DNA from: Haloplanus ruber
GTDB taxonomy: Archaea; Halobacteriota; Halobacteria; Halobacteriales; Haloferacaceae
Direction: 5' to 3'
Length of the DNA stretch: 64,000 nucleotides
NCBI RefSeq assembly: GCF_024494725.1
Contig: NZ_JANHDK010000003.1
Coordinates: 124,001 to 188,000 of the forward strand
Positions within the stretch are counted from its first letter, which is position 1, and the number at the start of each line of letters is the position of its first letter. The position numbers and the translations under genes are program-made. Below are positions 43,394 through 52,024 of the stretch, piece after piece. The notes under the pieces were generated by a model. That model saw only the letters and a program-made list of their open reading frames with translations. It ran no database searches and was not told where the DNA came from.

Positions 43394-44185
43394 TCAGTAC
43401 ATGACGACCCCTGCGGTGACGTTGAGGTCCTGTCCAGTCACGTGCCGAGTTCGCTCGGAGCACAGGATGAGGACGGTGTCAGCGACATCGTCGGGCGTGA
43501 CGAACTCGTCCATCGGTGAGGCCGACCGGAACTCGGCTTCCACCGCCGCGACGGAGCGGTCCTGTGCGGCCGCCTGCCCCTCGATGACGGCGTCGAGGCG
43601 TGGCCCCTCGACACTTCCCGGGCAGACGGCGTTGACGTTGACATCGTGGTCGGCCAGTTCCACCGCGAGCGTCCGGGTGAAGCCGATCACGCCCATCTTC
43701 GAGGTGGTGTAGGGTGTCCGGTCCTCGAGGGGGCGCTTTCCGCTCATCGAGGAGATGTTGACGACGCGCCCGCCCCCGCGCTTGAGGTGGGGAATCGCGG
43801 CCGACGTCGTGTTGAAGAGACTTCCGAGGTTCACCGACAGCGTCGACATGAACTCCTCGTGAGTGAGGTCCTCGCAGGACTTCGTCGGGCCTGCAATCCC
43901 GACGTTGTTGACGACGATATCGAGGCCGCCGAACGCGTCGGCTGCCGTCTCCACGAACGCCGCGGCCGCCTCCGGGTCGCTCGCGTCGGCCTCGTGGGTG
44001 AGCAAGTCACCGTCGGCGTCGTCGAGCGTTGCTTCCGCCTCGGCGAGGGCATCCGCGTCGACGTCGTTGACCGCGACGTCGACGCCGGTGTCGAGAAATG
44101 CCGCCGCGATGTGTCGACCGATGCCCCGTCCGGCTCCGGTCACGACTGCCGACTCCCCGGTGAGAGAGAGGTTAGTGGCTGGCAT
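43394..44185 (-). CDS. Short-chain dehydrogenase/reductase
   Basis: A 263-residue classical SDR. The cofactor loop is TGAGRGIG, and an Asp after the second strand (VNDVD) favours NAD over NADP. NNVGIAG, a Ser in NISSMSG and the catalytic YTTSK are all present. Proteins of this shape oxidise sugars, sugar acids or secondary alcohols. Its place directly upstream of the sugar transporter operon suggests that it acts on the imported compound. Confidence 0.9.
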   Translation of the reverse strand: MPATNLSLTGESAVVTGAGRGIGRHIAAAFLDTGVDVAVNDVDADALAEAEATLDDADGDLLTHEADASDPEAAAAFVETAADAFGGLDIVVNNVGIAGPTKSCEDLTHEEFMSTLSVNLGSLFNTTSAAIPHLKRGGGRVVNISSMSGKRPLEDRTPYTTSKMGVIGFTRTLAVELADHDVNVNAVCPGSVEGPRLDAVIEGQAAAQDRSVAAVEAEFRSASPMDEFVTPDDVADTVLILCSERTRHVTGQDLNVTAGVVMY

Positions 44186-44343
44186 GGCGATGGTGTGTCC
44201 GTTCGCCGATGTGTGTGCTCCGCGCCTTAGCTGTACTGGTTAGATTACAAACACGATGTGGGCGGAGACGTCGGCCCTCGCCGGTCGCCATCCGCGATAA
44301 CCTGCCCCGAATTTCATTACAGACCGGGCCGTTAGGGTGGACG

Positions 44344-45345
44344 ATGCAGTTCGACTGGATGGTCCAATGTTATCCGGGAGCGGGGGTCCACCGCGACGCG
44401 CCGTTGTTGGATGATCTCGACAGGGAGACGACGATGGCCGGCGTCGACGCCGTCGAGGCGGCGGGTCTCAAAGGGTTGTGGGCACCCGATCACTTCATGC
44501 TCGGACCGAAACACCAGGAGTACGAGGTCTGGACGCTCCTCTCCGCGCTCGCCGAACGAACCGACGACATGGAGATCGGGCCGCTTGTCGGCTCCGTCAC
44601 CTACCGCAACCCCGCCCTGCTGGCGAAGATGGCCACGACGGTGGACATCCTCTCCGGGGGAAACCTTCGGCTCGGCCTCGGCGCCGGCTGGCACGACGAG
44701 GAACACCGCGCCTACGACTTCGACTACCCGGACATCGAGCAGCGCATCGAGATGCTCGACGAGACCATCCGCGTAGCGAAGGCGATGTTCACCGAGGACG
44801 AGCCGAGTTTCGACGGCGAGCATTACCAGATCGAAGACGCGTACAACGAGCCGAAACCCGTTCAGGACCCGCACCCACCCATCGTCGTCGGGGGTGCCGG
44901 GCCGAAGCTACTCCGCGTGGCCGCCCGCCACGCCGACGAGTGGAACGTCGAGATCAGCGGCCGTGCCCGTGGACCGCCTATCGACTTCAAAGTCGAGAAG
45001 TTCGACGAGTATCTCGAAGAGGCGGGGCGTGATCCCGCGGACGTCGAGCGGTCGTGGCTCGCACACATCCTCGTCCGCGAGGACGAAGCCGAACTCCAGC
45101 GGCTCTGCGACCAGATCTTCCCGCTTCCGTGGGGCGAGGAAGGAGATATCGACGAGAACCTCTCGAACGCCCAGGAGGCACGGGAACGCGGCGACTTCCT
45201 CATCGGCACGCCCGCCGAGGTGATCGAGGCAATCGAATCGATCCGCGACCTTGGCTTCGAGAAGCTTCAACTCATGTTCCTAGATTTCCCCGATACGCGC
45301 GGCATCGAGTTGTTCGGCGACGAGGTCCGGCCAGCGCTCCAGTGA
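44344..45345 (+). CDS. LLM-class (luciferase-like) F420-type oxidoreductase
   Basis: A 333-residue TIM-barrel flavin/F420 enzyme. It begins MQFDWMVQCYPG, with WAPDHFML, the loop LRLGLGAGWHDEEH and PIVVGGAGPKLLR. The family uses F420 or FMN to oxidise or monooxygenate small molecules. It is divergent from the SDR gene and followed 49 bases later by a cyclase-type hydrolase, so it may take part in the same degradation route. The substrate is unknown. Confidence 0.88.
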   Translation: MQFDWMVQCYPGAGVHRDAPLLDDLDRETTMAGVDAVEAAGLKGLWAPDHFMLGPKHQEYEVWTLLSALAERTDDMEIGPLVGSVTYRNPALLAKMATTVDILSGGNLRLGLGAGWHDEEHRAYDFDYPDIEQRIEMLDETIRVAKAMFTEDEPSFDGEHYQIEDAYNEPKPVQDPHPPIVVGGAGPKLLRVAARHADEWNVEISGRARGPPIDFKVEKFDEYLEEAGRDPADVERSWLAHILVREDEAELQRLCDQIFPLPWGEEGDIDENLSNAQEARERGDFLIGTPAEVIEAIESIRDLGFEKLQLMFLDFPDTRGIELFGDEVRPALQ

Positions 45346-45394
45346 CCGTCACTTCGCCCGAACATCTATGTGGTGATCGGTCGCCCACACGAGT

Positions 45395-46060
45395 ATGAGC
45401 GAGTGGATCGACCTGACACAGACGCTCGCGGAGGATAGCCCGACGCTCCCGCCCCTGCATCCGAAACCGGAGTTCGAGGCGTACGCCACCCTCGACGAGG
45501 ACGACTACAACTCCACGCTTCTGCATCTAGAGACCCACTGTGGAACGCATATGGACGCGCCGACGCACTTTCTCTCGAAAGACGAACATCGCACCATCGA
45601 CGAAATCACCGTCGACGAGATGGTCACCGAGGGGGTGATCTGCGATTTCAGTCACAAGGACCCCGGAAGCGGCGTCTCCCGCGAGGAGTTGGCCGACCAA
45701 GCCGAACGGTACGACCTCTCGGCGGGTGACTACCTCATCTTCGACTGCGGGATGGCGCCGGCGGATACGGACCACTACCTCCGGAACTTCGTCTACCCCG
45801 AGGCGGAGGCCGCCGAGTACATGGTCGAACAGGACATCGCGTGTTTTGCAATCGACGCGCTGTCGGCGGACAGACCGGGCGCCGAACTCGCGGAACACCA
45901 CGTCCATTATACGCTCCTCCCCGAAGATATCCTGATCATCGAGGGCGTCGCCAACCTCCAGGCTGTCAGCCCCGGACGATACGACGTGATTGCGACGCCG
46001 ATCCCTTACGAGAACCGCGACGGGTCCCAGATCCGACTGCTCGTCCGCCCACAGGGGTAA
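45395..46060 (+). CDS. Cyclase-family metal hydrolase (kynurenine formamidase-like)
   Basis: A 221-residue protein with the metal-binding HCGTHMDAPTH motif of the putative-cyclase/formamidase family. Members open rings or hydrolyse amides and lactones, for example N-formylkynurenine or isatin. No tryptophan-degradation genes are nearby, so a role in the catabolic block with the SDR, LLM enzyme and sugar transporter is as likely. The ATG start fits the DLTQTL opening of the family. Confidence 0.88.
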   Translation: MSEWIDLTQTLAEDSPTLPPLHPKPEFEAYATLDEDDYNSTLLHLETHCGTHMDAPTHFLSKDEHRTIDEITVDEMVTEGVICDFSHKDPGSGVSREELADQAERYDLSAGDYLIFDCGMAPADTDHYLRNFVYPEAEAAEYMVEQDIACFAIDALSADRPGAELAEHHVHYTLLPEDILIIEGVANLQAVSPGRYDVIATPIPYENRDGSQIRLLVRPQG

Positions 46061-46109
46061 CTCCCCGCTCGCCCGAGGGCTTTTGCTCCCGTCGGTCGTA
46101 TCCGTCGGT

Positions 46110-46595
46110 GTGGCCGTCCCGACACAGCCCGCAGACGTGACGGTTCGCGACGCCGAGCAGTCGGACCTGGGCGCTATCGTCCGGATCGAACGGGAGTCGT
46201 TCGGTCAACCCTGGCCCTACACGGCCTTCGAGCGTTTCCTCGACGAACCCGGATTTCTGGTCGCCACCCACGAGGGCGGGGTCGTCGGCTACGTCGTCAG
46301 CGACGTGACGCCCAACTTCGGGCGTGACATCGGACACGTGAAGGACTTGGCTGTTGCCGAAAGCGCTAGGCGCCGGGGCATCGGCCGGTCGTTGCTCGTC
46401 CGCTCGCTCGTCGCCCTCGCCGTCGAGGGGGCGGCACTCGTGAAGTTGGAGGTCCGGAGAGGCAACGACCCGGCACAGGCGCTCTACCGAGATATCGGCT
46501 TCGAGACGGCACGACATATCCCCCGGTACTACCGCGACGGCGAGGACGCTCTCGTGATGATCCTCGACGTTCCCGAGTGGCAGGAGCGGCGCTAA
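46110..46595 (+). CDS. rimI: RimI-type N-terminal acetyltransferase
   Basis: A 161-residue GNAT protein. It contains VRDAEQSDLGAIVRIERESF, the HVKDLAVAESARRRGIGRSL acetyl-CoA site and a conserved ALYRDIGFE segment with RYY nearby. These match the archaeal RimI/Ard1-like enzymes that acetylate protein N-termini, which is widespread in haloarchaea. It starts with GTG at 46110, the best start before the first strand. Confidence 0.88.
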   Translation: MAVPTQPADVTVRDAEQSDLGAIVRIERESFGQPWPYTAFERFLDEPGFLVATHEGGVVGYVVSDVTPNFGRDIGHVKDLAVAESARRRGIGRSLLVRSLVALAVEGAALVKLEVRRGNDPAQALYRDIGFETARHIPRYYRDGEDALVMILDVPEWQERR

Positions 46596-46625
46596 ACGTT
46601 TTACTCGGGAGTTCGAACAGTGGCT

Positions 46626-47045
46626 ATGGGATACGCCTGTCCGGTGTGCGAGACGCCCCAGCGCGACGCCGAACATCTCGCCAACCATCTTGCGTTTACC
46701 GCCATGCTCCACGGTGACGCTCACGAGCGATGGCTCGACGAGACGGTGCCCGGGTGGGCGTCCGAGGGTGCCGCGGAGTTGGCACCCATCGTCGCGGATC
46801 ACGCCGAGGAGACGCCCTACGACGAGGTGTTCGAGGAGTCACTCCCCGCGGACCGACACGACCACGCCGACCACGCTCACGACACCCCGGCGGGCGGCGC
46901 CACGGCCTTCGAGGCCGACGACCTGGACGCCGAAGCTCAGCAGACTCTCGCGGCGGCCAAGGAGATGACGCGGGCGATGCTCGGAGGGGACGGCGACACG
47001 GGCCGGGACGGTGCCGACGACCCGGACGGCGACGGAAAGGCGTAA
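46626..47045 (+). CDS. Zinc-finger protein (DUF5810-like)
   Basis: A 139-residue protein beginning MGYACPVCETPQRDAEHLANH, a CxxC...HxxxH finger at residues 5-21 that probably binds zinc. Further on a His-rich stretch (DRHDHADHAHD) and an acidic, helical tail follow. The family is haloarchaeal (I know it as DUF5810), function unknown. The next gene belongs to a family often found beside it. The ATG at 46626 is preferred to a GTG two codons earlier. Confidence 0.82.
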   Translation: MGYACPVCETPQRDAEHLANHLAFTAMLHGDAHERWLDETVPGWASEGAAELAPIVADHAEETPYDEVFEESLPADRHDHADHAHDTPAGGATAFEADDLDAEAQQTLAAAKEMTRAMLGGDGDTGRDGADDPDGDGKA

Positions 47046-47069
47046 ACCCCGGCCCCGGGAGGCACACGT

Positions 47070-47483
47070 ATGGAGACAGAGGGTGTCTTCGATCCCGAGA
47101 CGCTCGATGCGGCCCGCGAGGCCTACGAATCGGTCGGCCCGGCGGCCCAAACCGCGGTCCGCGAGACGGCGACAGCCATGGAGTTCGACCGCGAGGAGTA
47201 CACCGACCGCGTGACGAGCGAGGTGGTAGAGACGGCTCGCGACGCCATCTTCGCCTCGTTGCTGGTCGTCCGGGTGGCCGACCGCGACGCCTTCGAGGCC
47301 TGGCGGGCCGACGCCGACGTCGACGTGACGGTGCTTGGGAGTCCGGACGTCTCCCGGGTAGTCTGGCACGTCGCCCCCTTCGCCGACGCCGCCGTCGCCG
47401 CCACCTTCGAGGCGGAGCGCGACGCCGCGGTCGCCACCCTGCGCCGGCAGGCGTTCGGGCGGCTCTATCGCGACCGACTGTAA
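47070..47483 (+). CDS. Conserved haloarchaeal protein (DUF5809-like)
   Basis: A 137-residue acidic, mainly helical protein beginning METEGVFDPETLDAAREAY. A core strand LLVVRVADRDAFEAW and DVTVLGSPDVSRVVWHVAPF follow. No catalytic motif is visible. It lies 24 bases after the zinc-finger gene, and the two are probably one transcript, as they appear together in related genomes as far as I know. Confidence 0.8.
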   Translation: METEGVFDPETLDAAREAYESVGPAAQTAVRETATAMEFDREEYTDRVTSEVVETARDAIFASLLVVRVADRDAFEAWRADADVDVTVLGSPDVSRVVWHVAPFADAAVAATFEAERDAAVATLRRQAFGRLYRDRL

Positions 47484-47525
47484 CCGGGTCGAAATCGCTT
47501 TGCCCGCCCCGGCCCAACTCCGGGC

Positions 47526-47903
47526 GTGCGACAGATCACGCGCCGCGCGATTGTCGGCTTCGCGCTCGTCGTCCTCGCGCTCCTCGCTCTCGGCGCCTTG
47601 CCCTCGTTTCTGGCGTCCGGCGAGCCTTACTACCTGACGGCGACGCCGACCGACGCCGACGGCCCCGCCGTCGACGTCACGAACCTCACGGAGCGTCGCT
47701 ACCCCTACCTCGTCGAGGCTATCGACACCGGACGGTCGGCCCCCTACCGGCGCGGGCCGGTCGGCCTGAAGGAGTCGTTCTCGCACTCACCGTTCGACGA
47801 GCGACAGGGATTGGTCGCCCGCAACCCGGACGCCCGCCGGGACGGTGCCGTCCTCGTTGCCGACGGCGAGGACCGCTACCTCGTGGAAGTGACCCGGTCG
47901 TGA
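47526..47903 (+). CDS. Membrane-anchored small protein
   Basis: A 125-residue protein starting with GTG. One N-terminal hydrophobic helix (about 8-31) is followed by an exported domain with RRYPYLVEAIDTG and DRYLVEVTRS segments. It is probably tethered on the outside. No family is recognised. It shares GTGA with the downstream NUDIX gene, so the two are coupled. Confidence 0.75.
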   Translation: MRQITRRAIVGFALVVLALLALGALPSFLASGEPYYLTATPTDADGPAVDVTNLTERRYPYLVEAIDTGRSAPYRRGPVGLKESFSHSPFDERQGLVARNPDARRDGAVLVADGEDRYLVEVTRS

Positions 47904-48442
47904 GCGATGGCCGAGGCCACGACTGGCCGGTCATCGAGTCGGTCGCCGAGTACGAGAACGGCTGGTACACCGGCGGCTATGACCTCGTGGAACAGCCGGA
48001 CGGCTCGACGAAACGCTACTACTGGGCGGAACTCCCGTCCGCCGTCGTCGTCGTCGCCGTCGCCGATGGGAACGTGCTTTTCGTCGAGCAGTATCGGCCG
48101 ACGATCCGCGAGACCCACTTCGAACTCCCCGCAGGGATCGTCGAGTCCGGCGAGTCGTTCACGACGGCGGGGGCGCGCGAACTCCGCGAGGAGACCGGCT
48201 TCGACCCCGACGGGACCGCGCTCCTTCAGGAGTTCTGGACCTGCACCGGGATTCTCAGACACCGCCGCGGCATCGTCTTCGCGGAGGGCCTGACGCCGAC
48301 CGACCGCGATCTCGACGGCAACGAGTTTCTCTCCCCTGCCCCGATCCCCGTCGAGGAGGCCATCGACGTCGCCCGCAGCCAGCCCACCAACGACGCCACG
48401 GTCGAGGGGGTGCTGCTGGCCCGGGAGGAGGGTCTCCTGTAA
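47900..48442 (+). CDS. NUDIX hydrolase (ADP-ribose pyrophosphatase-like)
   Basis: A 180-residue protein with a complete Nudix box, from GIVESGESFTTAG to REETGF, near residue 75. The preceding VEQYRPTIRETHFELPAG is typical of ADP-ribose or nucleoside-diphosphate-sugar hydrolases. It starts with GTG in a four-base overlap with the membrane-anchored gene. The substrate is inferred from overall similarity only. Confidence 0.88.
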   Translation: MSDGRGHDWPVIESVAEYENGWYTGGYDLVEQPDGSTKRYYWAELPSAVVVVAVADGNVLFVEQYRPTIRETHFELPAGIVESGESFTTAGARELREETGFDPDGTALLQEFWTCTGILRHRRGIVFAEGLTPTDRDLDGNEFLSPAPIPVEEAIDVARSQPTNDATVEGVLLAREEGLL

Positions 48443-48588
48443 CGCGGGTCCCCGACTGCGTGGCCGGACGACATCGCCGCCACCCCACGGTATAAGTTCG
48501 CTCGGCATCCAGTCTCCGGTGATGGTCCCCAACCACGCTCTCTGCTCGTCTCGCCCTCCCACTGCCGACGGCTCCCGGTGGCGGTGCC

Positions 48589-50115
48589 ATGCCTGATCGG
48601 TCGCCGTACTCCGCTCTCCTGTTGGTCGTCGTGTTAGCGACCAGCGCGGCCACGCTCGGCATCGGTGTCGCGACGGCCGACAGTCAGGTAGCGATCCAGT
48701 CCGCGACCGTCGACCCCGGGTCGCCGAACGTCGGTGAGGACGTGACGATTCGGACGACGATCCGCAACTTCGAGAGCGCCACCACGGCCGCCCAGATCAA
48801 CCAGGTGTCGCTCCGGCGGGGCACCCGCACGCTCACCACGACGAAAGATCCCGGAACCATCGGGACCGGTGGCTCCATCGAACTGCCCCTGACGACGACC
48901 TTCAATTCGCCCGGGCGCAAGCAGCTCTCGGTCCACGTCTACGGCGTGAGCGCCGACGGCGGCGTGTTCAACATTGAGTATCCGGTGGCGGTGACGGTCA
49001 ACGAACGCGACAGCGACGTGCAACTGTCGCTGGAGACGCCGACCGATCCCTCCACCGAGAGCCGGGTGAACGTCACCATCGCCAACGGTGCGACCACCAA
49101 CATCTCGACGCTCCAACTGGCGCTCTCGGGGCCGAACGCGACAGCCGAGGAACCGAGCCGCGTGATTGCGTCGCTTCCTGCCGGCCGCGAGCGCGTTATG
49201 GAGTACGACGTGACCTTCGACGGCGCCGGCTCTCGCCCGCTCACCGCGACGCTCGAGTACCGTGACCCCGATGGGAACCGCGAAACGGTCACCGAGACCC
49301 GCACGTTCGTCGTCGACCCTCCGCGGGTCGACGCCGAACTCGACGCGGAGGTGGTCCGTGAGAACGGTACGGCCCGCATCGACGCGTCGCTCACCAACTT
49401 CGGCAACGTCCCAATGGAGGAGGTCCGCCTGCGTGCCGTCGCGGACGACGAGACGGTCGCGCGAAAACTCGTCGACGACGTGGGAATCGAATCCACGCGG
49501 AATCTCTCTATCGGCGAGTCCAGCCTGCCGGCCGGCGAGGTGACCCTCCACGCGGTTTACGAGGCTGTCGGCGACACCCACGAGACGACGACGACTGTCG
49601 ACTTCGCGCCGACGACCGACGGGCGGATCGCCCTAACCGGTATCGAGGTGATTCCGGCCGGCAACTCGATCAGACTCGCCGGGAGCGCCTCGAACACCGG
49701 TGAGACGGCCGTGACCGGCGCCGTCGTGAGCGTCGTCGGCAGCGACCGCGTGACACCCGTCTCGCCGGCGAAAGACTACTTTGTCGGTAACGTGCCCGCC
49801 GGCGAGTTCACCTCCTTCGAGTTAACGGCGCGCCTGCAGGGCAACCGCACGGACGCGGTACCCGTTCGCATCAGCTACATCGCCGACGGCCAGCAGTACT
49901 CCCGGGTCGTCGAGGTGACCCTCGCCGACGCCGGTGGTACCGCCGCCGGCTCGGGGGCAGGCGATCAGGAGTCCGAGGGACCGCCCGGTGGCGGCGGCTT
50001 CCTCGGCATCGGCCGGATCGACGTGGTCGGCATCCTGCTTCGTCTCGCCGCCGTCGTCGCCGTGGGCGCCGGCGTGGTCTACTGGTGGTCCCGTCGCCGT
50101 GGCGACGAGCGATGA
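48589..50115 (+). CDS. Exported CARDB-like protein with C-terminal membrane anchor
   Basis: A 508-residue protein. A signal peptide (residues 1-30) is followed by repeated beta-sandwich domains with NVTIANGATTNISTL- and ASLTNFGNVPMEEV-type segments, as in CARDB/COG1361 adhesion-like modules. A Gly-rich linker leads to one C-terminal membrane helix (about 478-500) and a basic stop-transfer end. Its stop overlaps the ABC ATPase start (ATGA), so it is the exported partner of the MacB-type transporter. It may collect or pass the exported substrate. Confidence 0.85.
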   Translation: MPDRSPYSALLLVVVLATSAATLGIGVATADSQVAIQSATVDPGSPNVGEDVTIRTTIRNFESATTAAQINQVSLRRGTRTLTTTKDPGTIGTGGSIELPLTTTFNSPGRKQLSVHVYGVSADGGVFNIEYPVAVTVNERDSDVQLSLETPTDPSTESRVNVTIANGATTNISTLQLALSGPNATAEEPSRVIASLPAGRERVMEYDVTFDGAGSRPLTATLEYRDPDGNRETVTETRTFVVDPPRVDAELDAEVVRENGTARIDASLTNFGNVPMEEVRLRAVADDETVARKLVDDVGIESTRNLSIGESSLPAGEVTLHAVYEAVGDTHETTTTVDFAPTTDGRIALTGIEVIPAGNSIRLAGSASNTGETAVTGAVVSVVGSDRVTPVSPAKDYFVGNVPAGEFTSFELTARLQGNRTDAVPVRISYIADGQQYSRVVEVTLADAGGTAAGSGAGDQESEGPPGGGGFLGIGRIDVVGILLRLAAVVAVGAGVVYWWSRRRGDER

Positions 50116-50840
50116 CCGACAGTCCCCACGACGCCGCCGAGACCGAGTCCGGCGCCACCGCTTCGCCGGAGCGAGCGGCCGGCCACGTCGCCGAACTCGA
50201 CGGCGTGACCAGGGAGTACCGGAGCGGCGGCGAGACCATCGCCGCACTCGCAGACGTTAATTTCGCGGTCGATCCCGGCGAGATGGTCGCCGTCATCGGC
50301 CCCAGCGGCTCCGGCAAAAGCACGCTCCTCAACGTGCTCGGCCTCCTCGACGTGCCGACCGCGGGGACGGTTCGCCTCGACGGCGACGACGTGACCGACT
50401 ACGACGACGAGGCGCGCACGATGGCCCGTCGGCGCACCATCGGCTTTGTCTTCCAGTCGTTTCACCTCGTCCCGATGTTGACCGCCGTCGAGAACGTCCT
50501 CGTTCCGACGATGTTCGTTGAAGGCGACCAGCGCCCGCGGGCACGCGACCTTCTCGAACGGGTCGGTCTCGGTGACCGCCTCGATCACCGCCCCGATCAG
50601 CTCTCTGGCGGCCAGCGTCAGCGCGTCGCCATCGCCCGCGCGCTGGTGAACGAACCGCGCCTCCTCCTAGCCGACGAGCCGACGGGCAACCTCGACCGCG
50701 ACACCGGCCGCAACATCTTAGACGAGTTCGAGCGCATCAGCGCCGAGGAGGAGGTCGGCGTGGTCGCGGTCACCCACGACGAACTGGTCACGGAGTTCAC
50801 CGACCGAACGGTCGAACTGATCGACGGGGTGATCCAGTGA
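50112..50840 (+). CDS. ABC transporter ATPase (LolD/MacB type)
   Basis: A 242-residue ATPase. Walker A is GPSGSGKST, the signature is LSGGQRQR and Walker B is LLLADEP with GNLD. This is the LolD/FtsE/MacB-like subgroup that powers mechanotransmission exporters instead of a transport channel. The ATG at 50112 overlaps the CARDB-like gene, and its end overlaps the permease GTG (GTGA). Confidence 0.92.
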   Translation: MTDSPHDAAETESGATASPERAAGHVAELDGVTREYRSGGETIAALADVNFAVDPGEMVAVIGPSGSGKSTLLNVLGLLDVPTAGTVRLDGDDVTDYDDEARTMARRRTIGFVFQSFHLVPMLTAVENVLVPTMFVEGDQRPRARDLLERVGLGDRLDHRPDQLSGGQRQRVAIARALVNEPRLLLADEPTGNLDRDTGRNILDEFERISAEEEVGVVAVTHDELVTEFTDRTVELIDGVIQ

Positions 50841-51961
50841 TCGACCTCCTCGAGTTCCCGGCGCTCCGGATGGCGTGGCTCAACCTCCGGCGGAACACCC
50901 TGCGTACGGGCCTGGCGACCCTCGGTATCGTCATCGGCGTCGTCGCCATCGCGGCCATCGGCATCACGGGCACGGCGCTTCAGTACGGCGCGACTCAGGA
51001 ACTCGGCGGGCTGTCGAACACGGTGACTGTCTTCCCCGGCGAGGAGAACGCCGACAACGTCATCACCGACCAGCAGGTCGACTCCATCGAGCGGGTGGCG
51101 ACCGGCGCAGTGGTCGCCCCCCAGCGCTCGGACACGATGGAGGTGGCCTCCCGCTCCGAGCGCCGGCAAGTGAACGTCGAGGCCGTCTCCCGACCCGCCG
51201 CGCTCTACGACGCCGCCGAGGGGACGATCCCTTCGCCGATGCGAAGCGGCGTCTTACTCAACGCCGACCTCGCGGACGAACTCGGCGTCGAACTCGGCCA
51301 GACGGTCTCCGTCGGCGGGCGGTCCTACCGGATCATCGCCATCCTCGACGAACCCGGCGGCTTCGGGCAGGGCGTCTCGGTCGTCATCCCGCTTGACGAC
51401 ATCGACCAGGACGGCTACGACCAGGTGACCGTCGTCGCCGAGGACGGCGACGCCGCCCAGCGACTCGCCGAGGAGATTCCGGCGGAGGTGAATCAGCGCG
51501 ACGAGGTGGTCGATACGTTCACGCCCGCCGACATCCAGGAGAGCGTCAGCGGCTTTTTCGCCACGCTGAACGCCGCACTCCTCGGTGTCGGCTCCATCTC
51601 GCTGGTCGTCGCCGGCGTCAGCATCCTGAACGTGATGCTGATGAGCGTCATCGAACGGCAGGCCGAAATCGGGGTGTTTCGGGCCGTCGGCATCCGCCGA
51701 CGCGAGGTGATGCGGATGGTCGTCGCCGAGGCGACGCTCTTGGGCGTTGTCGGCGGGGTCCTCGGTGTCGTCCTCTCTTTGCTGATCGGCTACGCGGTCA
51801 ACGGCCTGCTCAACGGCCAGCCCATGCTCGTCTTCCAGCCTCGGAACCTCGAGTTCCTCGCGCTCGGGTTCGGCTTCGCGGTGCTCGCGAGCACGCTCAG
51901 CGGCGTCTACCCTGCGTGGAAGGCCTCGACGGCCAATCCCGTCGAGGTACTCCGCGGGTAA
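50837..51961 (+). CDS. MacB/FtsX-type ABC permease
   Basis: A 374-residue protein with the FtsX/MacB topology: one N-terminal helix (about 27-46), a large external domain (about 47-245) and three C-terminal helices. Conserved features are LRTGLATLGIVIGV, the segment EIGVFRAVGIRRREVMRMV and the ending PVEVLRG. With the ATPase it forms an exporter for lipoproteins, peptides or lipids. The start is GTG, coupled to the ATPase gene. Confidence 0.92.
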   Translation: MIDLLEFPALRMAWLNLRRNTLRTGLATLGIVIGVVAIAAIGITGTALQYGATQELGGLSNTVTVFPGEENADNVITDQQVDSIERVATGAVVAPQRSDTMEVASRSERRQVNVEAVSRPAALYDAAEGTIPSPMRSGVLLNADLADELGVELGQTVSVGGRSYRIIAILDEPGGFGQGVSVVIPLDDIDQDGYDQVTVVAEDGDAAQRLAEEIPAEVNQRDEVVDTFTPADIQESVSGFFATLNAALLGVGSISLVVAGVSILNVMLMSVIERQAEIGVFRAVGIRRREVMRMVVAEATLLGVVGGVLGVVLSLLIGYAVNGLLNGQPMLVFQPRNLEFLALGFGFAVLASTLSGVYPAWKASTANPVEVLRG

Positions 51962-52024
51962 TCGCCGGGGCACCCCGTTACCGGAGGAAACGGTTATGTG
52001 ACACAGTCTGCAAGCCAACCTACT

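Noticed and set aside
48522-48596. 24-residue open frame overlapping the start of the CARDB-like gene
   Set aside because: Short, Arg/Pro/Cys mixed and with no motif; such frames are expected by chance here. A leader-peptide role has no support.
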